From an uncultured Bacteroidales bacterium (GTDB lineage Bacteria; Bacteroidota; Bacteroidia; Bacteroidales; Paludibacteraceae): DNA of 49,052 bases. The stretch lies in NCBI GenBank assembly GCA_946186915.1, contig CAMHOY010000017.1:1-49052 (forward strand). The letters run 5' to 3'. The position numbers were made by a program, and so were the translations under genes. Numbering within the stretch: the stretch's first letter is position 1; each line of letters opens with the position of its first letter. The notes under the pieces are model-generated. The model made no database searches and was not told where the DNA came from. It saw nothing but the letters and a program-made list of their open reading frames with translations. Of this stretch, positions 46,140-49,052 are shown piece after piece.

Positions 46140-46937
46140 TCAGAACCATCCGAGCCTTCTGATCAATCGCAGAAGACACGTAGGAATCAACAGAATGATG
46201 AAGCACAGTACCTTCCAGAAAATGGTGGGTACTGTTGTTTTTGCCCATCCGTGGAAGAGCGCAAAGAGCCCTCGGCGGGCGAGCCGCTCCGGAGAAGCGA
46301 TGATGCCGAGACATTTGCCGGCCTTTGTTACCCATTTAGGGATAGAGAAAAGACCTGTATCCACGGCGCCGGGACTCACGTCCGTCACATATACGCCGTA
46401 TGGATGCAGTTCGATATGCAGCGAGCGGGTGAATGCCGACAGGAAGCATTTGGTCGAAGCGTACGTGCCGAGACGTTGTGCCACGATCTTACTCGTCACC
46501 GAGCATACATTGAGGATATACCCGTGCCGACGTGCGCGCATGTCCTGGCCGAAGAGGTAACAGAGCATGGCGGGTGTGTACATGTGCAGGTTCATGATCA
46601 GACTCGTGAACCCTTCGCTGTCATCGAGGATGTCTTTGTCATGATAGACGCCGGCGTTGTTCACCAGCACTTCTATCTCCATCCCGTGCGCGCGGGTGTA
46701 CTCATATAGTTCGCGCGCGGAATCCTGCTTCCCGAGGTCCATCTGCAGAGGAATAACCTCTAATCCTCTAACCCTCTCATCCTCTAACCCTTTTAACCGC
46801 TTTGCGGCGTCCTCTATCTCCGGCACGTTGCTCACGATGAGCAGGTTATAGCCGCGTTTGGCCAGTTGCTCCGCAAAAGCGTAACCGATGCCCGAAGAGG
46901 CACCGGTTACTAATGCGAATGTCTTTAGTTTGTTCAT
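46140..46937 (-). CDS. Short-chain dehydrogenase/reductase
   Basis: 265 residues. Classical SDR: TGASSGIG (10-17), NNAG, catalytic Ser in NVCSVTSK and YASTK with Tyr and Lys, and SPGAVDTGLF. A hydrophobic C-terminal helix (about 238-258, FWKVLCFIILLIPTCLLRLI) suggests membrane association. Substrate unknown; acyl or sterol-like ketone reduction is typical for such membrane SDRs. Residues about 46-58 (KRLKGLEDERVRGLE) are coded by a CTCTAACC/CTCTAATC array and replace a short loop. Follows ppdK by a 52-base array spacer. Confidence 0.87.
   Translation of the reverse strand: MNKLKTFALVTGASSGIGYAFAEQLAKRGYNLLIVSNVPEIEDAAKRLKGLEDERVRGLEVIPLQMDLGKQDSARELYEYTRAHGMEIEVLVNNAGVYHDKDILDDSEGFTSLIMNLHMYTPAMLCYLFGQDMRARRHGYILNVCSVTSKIVAQRLGTYASTKCFLSAFTRSLHIELHPYGVYVTDVSPGAVDTGLFSIPKWVTKAGKCLGIIASPERLARRGLFALFHGWAKTTVPTIFWKVLCFIILLIPTCLLRLIRRLGWF
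46757..46797. repeat. CTCTAATC/CTCTAACC array inside the SDR gene
   Basis: Five units of CCTCTAAYCCT type, in frame; encode RLKGLEDERVRGLE. The peptide GLEDERV-type sequence also occurs in RpoN from a similar array. Confidence 0.8.
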
Positions 46938-46938
46938 G

Positions 46939-46984
46939 AATCCACTAATCCACTAATCCGCTAATCCACTAATCCACTAATCCG
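46939..46984. repeat. CTAATCCA/CTAATCCG octamer array
   Basis: Five CTAATCCN units form the spacer between ppdK and the SDR gene, beginning two bases from the SDR start codon. Confidence 0.9.
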
Positions 46985-46989
46985 TTCAC

Positions 46990-49052
46990 TCACTCCTCAT
47001 CTTCTACGGCTGCTTGAGCGGCTGCGAGGCGGGCGATAGGTACGCGGAACGGAGAGCAGGATGCGTAGTTCATGCCTACACGTGCGCAGAACTTAACAGA
47101 CGAAGGCTCACCACCGTGCTCGCCGCAGATACCCGTACGGAGTCCCGGACGAACGGCACGACCTTTCTCTACCGCCATCTTGATGAGTTGACCTACACCG
47201 TTCTGGTCGAGAACCTGGAACGGATCGACTTTCAGGATCTTCTTCTCGAGGTAAACCGGGAGGAAGGAAGCAATATCGTCACGGCTGTAACCGAAGGTCA
47301 TCTGCGTCAAGTCGTTGGTACCGAAGGAGAAGTACTGAGCCTCGGTAGCGATGCGGTCTGCGGTCAGCGCAGCACGCGGGATCTCGATCATCGTACCGAT
47401 CTCGAACTCTACCTCTACGCCGTACTCGGCGAACACTTCTTTCGCTACTTTCTGGATGATCTCTTTCTGTTGTTTGAGCTCATAAAGAATACCGATCAGC
47501 GGAACCATGATCTCCGGCATCGGGTTCTTACCCTCTTTCTTCAACTCGCAAGCAGCGCCGAGGATAGCACGGGTCTGCATCGCGGTGATCTCCGGGAAGG
47601 TGATACCCAGACGGCATCCACGGTGACCGAGCATCGGGTTGTTCTCTGCCAACTGAGCTACACGGGTCTGGATCTCCTCAACGGAAACGCCCATCTCTTT
47701 CGCCATCTGCTCTTGTCCCTTCAGATCATGCGGTACGAACTCGTGCAAAGGCGGGTCGAGCAGACGGATGTTCACAGGCAGGCCGTCCATCGCCTCGAGG
47801 ATACCCTTGAAGTCTGCCTTCTGATAGGGGAGGAGTTTAGCCAGTGCTTTCTCGCGGCCCTCGCTGTCCTTGGCGAGAATCATCTCACGCATAGCGATGA
47901 TCTTCTGGTCGTCGAAGAACATGTGCTCGGTACGGGTCAGACCGATACCCTTAGCGCCGAACTGACGAGCTACGCGAGCGTCGTGCGGGGTGTCGGCGTT
48001 GGTACGAACCTGCAGTTTGGTATATTTGTCGCAGAGGTCCATGAGGGCCTTGAAATCGCCGCTCAGCTCAGCTGCTTTCGTCGGGATCTCACCTGCATAG
48101 ACCTGACCGGTCGAACCGTTAAGGGAGATATAGTCGCCCTCTTTGTAGGTCACGCCTTCGATCTTCACGGTCTTGGCTTTATAATCCACGAGGATGGCAC
48201 CTGCGCCGGAGACGCAGCATTTACCCATACCGCGGGCAACGACAGCTGCGTGAGACGTCATACCGCCGCGTGCGGTGAGGATACCTTCGGCAGCAGACAT
48301 ACCTGCGAGGTCTTCAGGGCTGGTCTCGATACGAACCATGATCACCTTGTGACCATTAGCGTGCCACTCCTGTGCGTCATCTGCATGGAAGACGATCTGA
48401 CCGCAAGCTGCACCCGGAGAAGCGGGCAGACCCTGCGTGATCACTTTCGCTTTCTTCAAAGCCTCCTTGTCGAAGACAGGGTGGAGCAGCTCGTCGAGTT
48501 TCTGCGGCTCGCAGCGCATGATCGCCTCTTTCTCGGAGATAACACCCTCGCGGCAGAGGTCCATCGCGATCTTCACCATTGCCGTTCCGGTACGCTTACC
48601 ATTACGGGTCTGGAGGAACCATAGCTTGCCTTCCTGTACGGTGAACTCCATATCCTGCATGTCGCGGTAGTGGTCCTCGAGCTTCTGCTGGATCTCGTTG
48701 AGCTCGGCGTAGAGCTTCGGCATGGCTTCTTCCATCGACGGATATTTGCTGGCACGCTCCTCTTCGCTGATGCCCTGGAGCGCTGCCCAACGGCGGCTAC
48801 CCTCGAGGGTGATCTGCTGCGGAGTACGGATACCGGCTACGACGTCCTCACCTTGTGCGTTCACGAGGTACTCACCGTTGAAGAGGTTCTCTCCGGTAGC
48901 GGCATCACGGCTGAAGCAAACGCCGGTAGCGGAGGTCTCGCCCATATTACCGAAGACCATCGCCATGACGGAGACAGCCGTTCCCCATTCGTCAGGGATA
49001 CCTTCCATCTTACGATAGAGGATAGCGCGCTCGTTCATCCAGCTGCGGAAGA
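46990..49052 (-). CDS. ppdK: Pyruvate, phosphate dikinase (5' end outside window)
   Basis: The last 687 or so residues of a protein usually near 900. The frame is open to the window edge (FRSW before the first Met), so the N-terminal part of the ATP-grasp domain is missing here. Seen are NERAILYRKMEGIPDEWGTAV, MVFGNMGETSATGV, the phosphohistidine motif GGMTSHAAVVARGMGK, KGIGLTRTEHMFF, and the PEP site with IGTMIEIPRAALTAD, FSFGTNDLTQM and GICGEHGGEP. Interconverts PEP and pyruvate with ATP/Pi and AMP/PPi, central to anaerobic glycolysis. Confidence 0.96.
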   Translation of the reverse strand, partial: FRSWMNERAILYRKMEGIPDEWGTAVSVMAMVFGNMGETSATGVCFSRDAATGENLFNGEYLVNAQGEDVVAGIRTPQQITLEGSRRWAALQGISEEERASKYPSMEEAMPKLYAELNEIQQKLEDHYRDMQDMEFTVQEGKLWFLQTRNGKRTGTAMVKIAMDLCREGVISEKEAIMRCEPQKLDELLHPVFDKEALKKAKVITQGLPASPGAACGQIVFHADDAQEWHANGHKVIMVRIETSPEDLAGMSAAEGILTARGGMTSHAAVVARGMGKCCVSGAGAILVDYKAKTVKIEGVTYKEGDYISLNGSTGQVYAGEIPTKAAELSGDFKALMDLCDKYTKLQVRTNADTPHDARVARQFGAKGIGLTRTEHMFFDDQKIIAMREMILAKDSEGREKALAKLLPYQKADFKGILEAMDGLPVNIRLLDPPLHEFVPHDLKGQEQMAKEMGVSVEEIQTRVAQLAENNPMLGHRGCRLGITFPEITAMQTRAILGAACELKKEGKNPMPEIMVPLIGILYELKQQKEIIQKVAKEVFAEYGVEVEFEIGTMIEIPRAALTADRIATEAQYFSFGTNDLTQMTFGYSRDDIASFLPVYLEKKILKVDPFQVLDQNGVGQLIKMAVEKGRAVRPGLRTGICGEHGGEPSSVKFCARVGMNYASCSPFRVPIARLAAAQAAVEDEE

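Noticed and set aside
47014..48624. 536-codon antisense frame opposite ppdK
   Set aside because: The sense strand has all PPDK motifs; the antisense product has none and is a composition effect.

Overview
The window looks like a chromosome segment of an uncultured gut- or rumen-type Bacteroidales. Support comes from a sigma-ABfr promoter pattern (TTTG, exactly 20 bases, TANNTTTG) at sixteen sites, the Bacteroidota-type orders bamD-omega-coaBC and nusB-yajC-ybbR, glycine-lipid acyltransferase genes, DUF4494, DUF3276, and NADP-type glutamate dehydrogenase. No ribosomal RNA gene is present; one tRNA-Pro(TGG) is. Family names come from motif recognition by eye, without database searches.

Positions 1-18,000 are an accessory region, almost all on the minus strand and built of small units, most with their own promoter: a PKD lipoprotein; a GIY-YIG/DUF4357 nuclease with a membrane coiled-coil partner; a secreted tyrosine phosphatase with carbohydrate-binding-like modules; two DUF4143 AAA ATPases; an AbiE-like toxin-antitoxin pair followed by an internally deleted phosphoesterase; a secreted S37-type peptidase; a TonB-like protein; a RhuM-Fic protein and a wrecked relative of it; a three-gene lipoprotein/repeat-protein operon; and glutathione peroxidase. 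Four repeat islands lie between these units (6361-6687, 8641-8967, 10760-12245, 15566-15975). They consist of short hairpins whose stems change from copy to copy with both arms changing together, while the linkers stay nearly identical. Each island abuts the -33 box of a minus-strand transcription unit. This is the best candidate in the window for an undescribed structured element.

Positions 18,000-38,600 are mostly core functions. A plus-strand beta-CASP exonuclease and a HAD phosphatase flank tRNA-Pro. A co-directional minus-strand run from nusB (32297) to a YggS-HAD fusion (20617) holds nusB, yajC, ybbR, a DegT aminotransferase, rpoN, a PAP2 membrane protein, DUF4105, an alkaline-phosphatase-like enzyme, DUF4494, glsA and glsB. 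A DUF3276 gene faces coaBC, whose operon is bamD-omega-coaBC. A small DNA-binding protein, two tandem outer-membrane barrel paralogues and ApbE form another minus-strand set.

Positions 38,800-49,052 carry a plus-strand run (free-methionine sulfoxide reductase, gdhA, a receiver-domain/PEP-synthase-like ATP-grasp protein, a Na/Pi symporter, a SIMPL protein), then a minus-strand short-chain dehydrogenase behind the 3' part of ppdK, which runs off the window.

A second theme is simple-sequence arrays of 7-8 bp units (such as CTAATCCA, TTTCATTC, ATTAGTGA, GTTGTTA). They fill many spacers, supply start or stop codons, and appear in frame inside rpoN, the YggS fusion, the dehydrogenase and the exonuclease.
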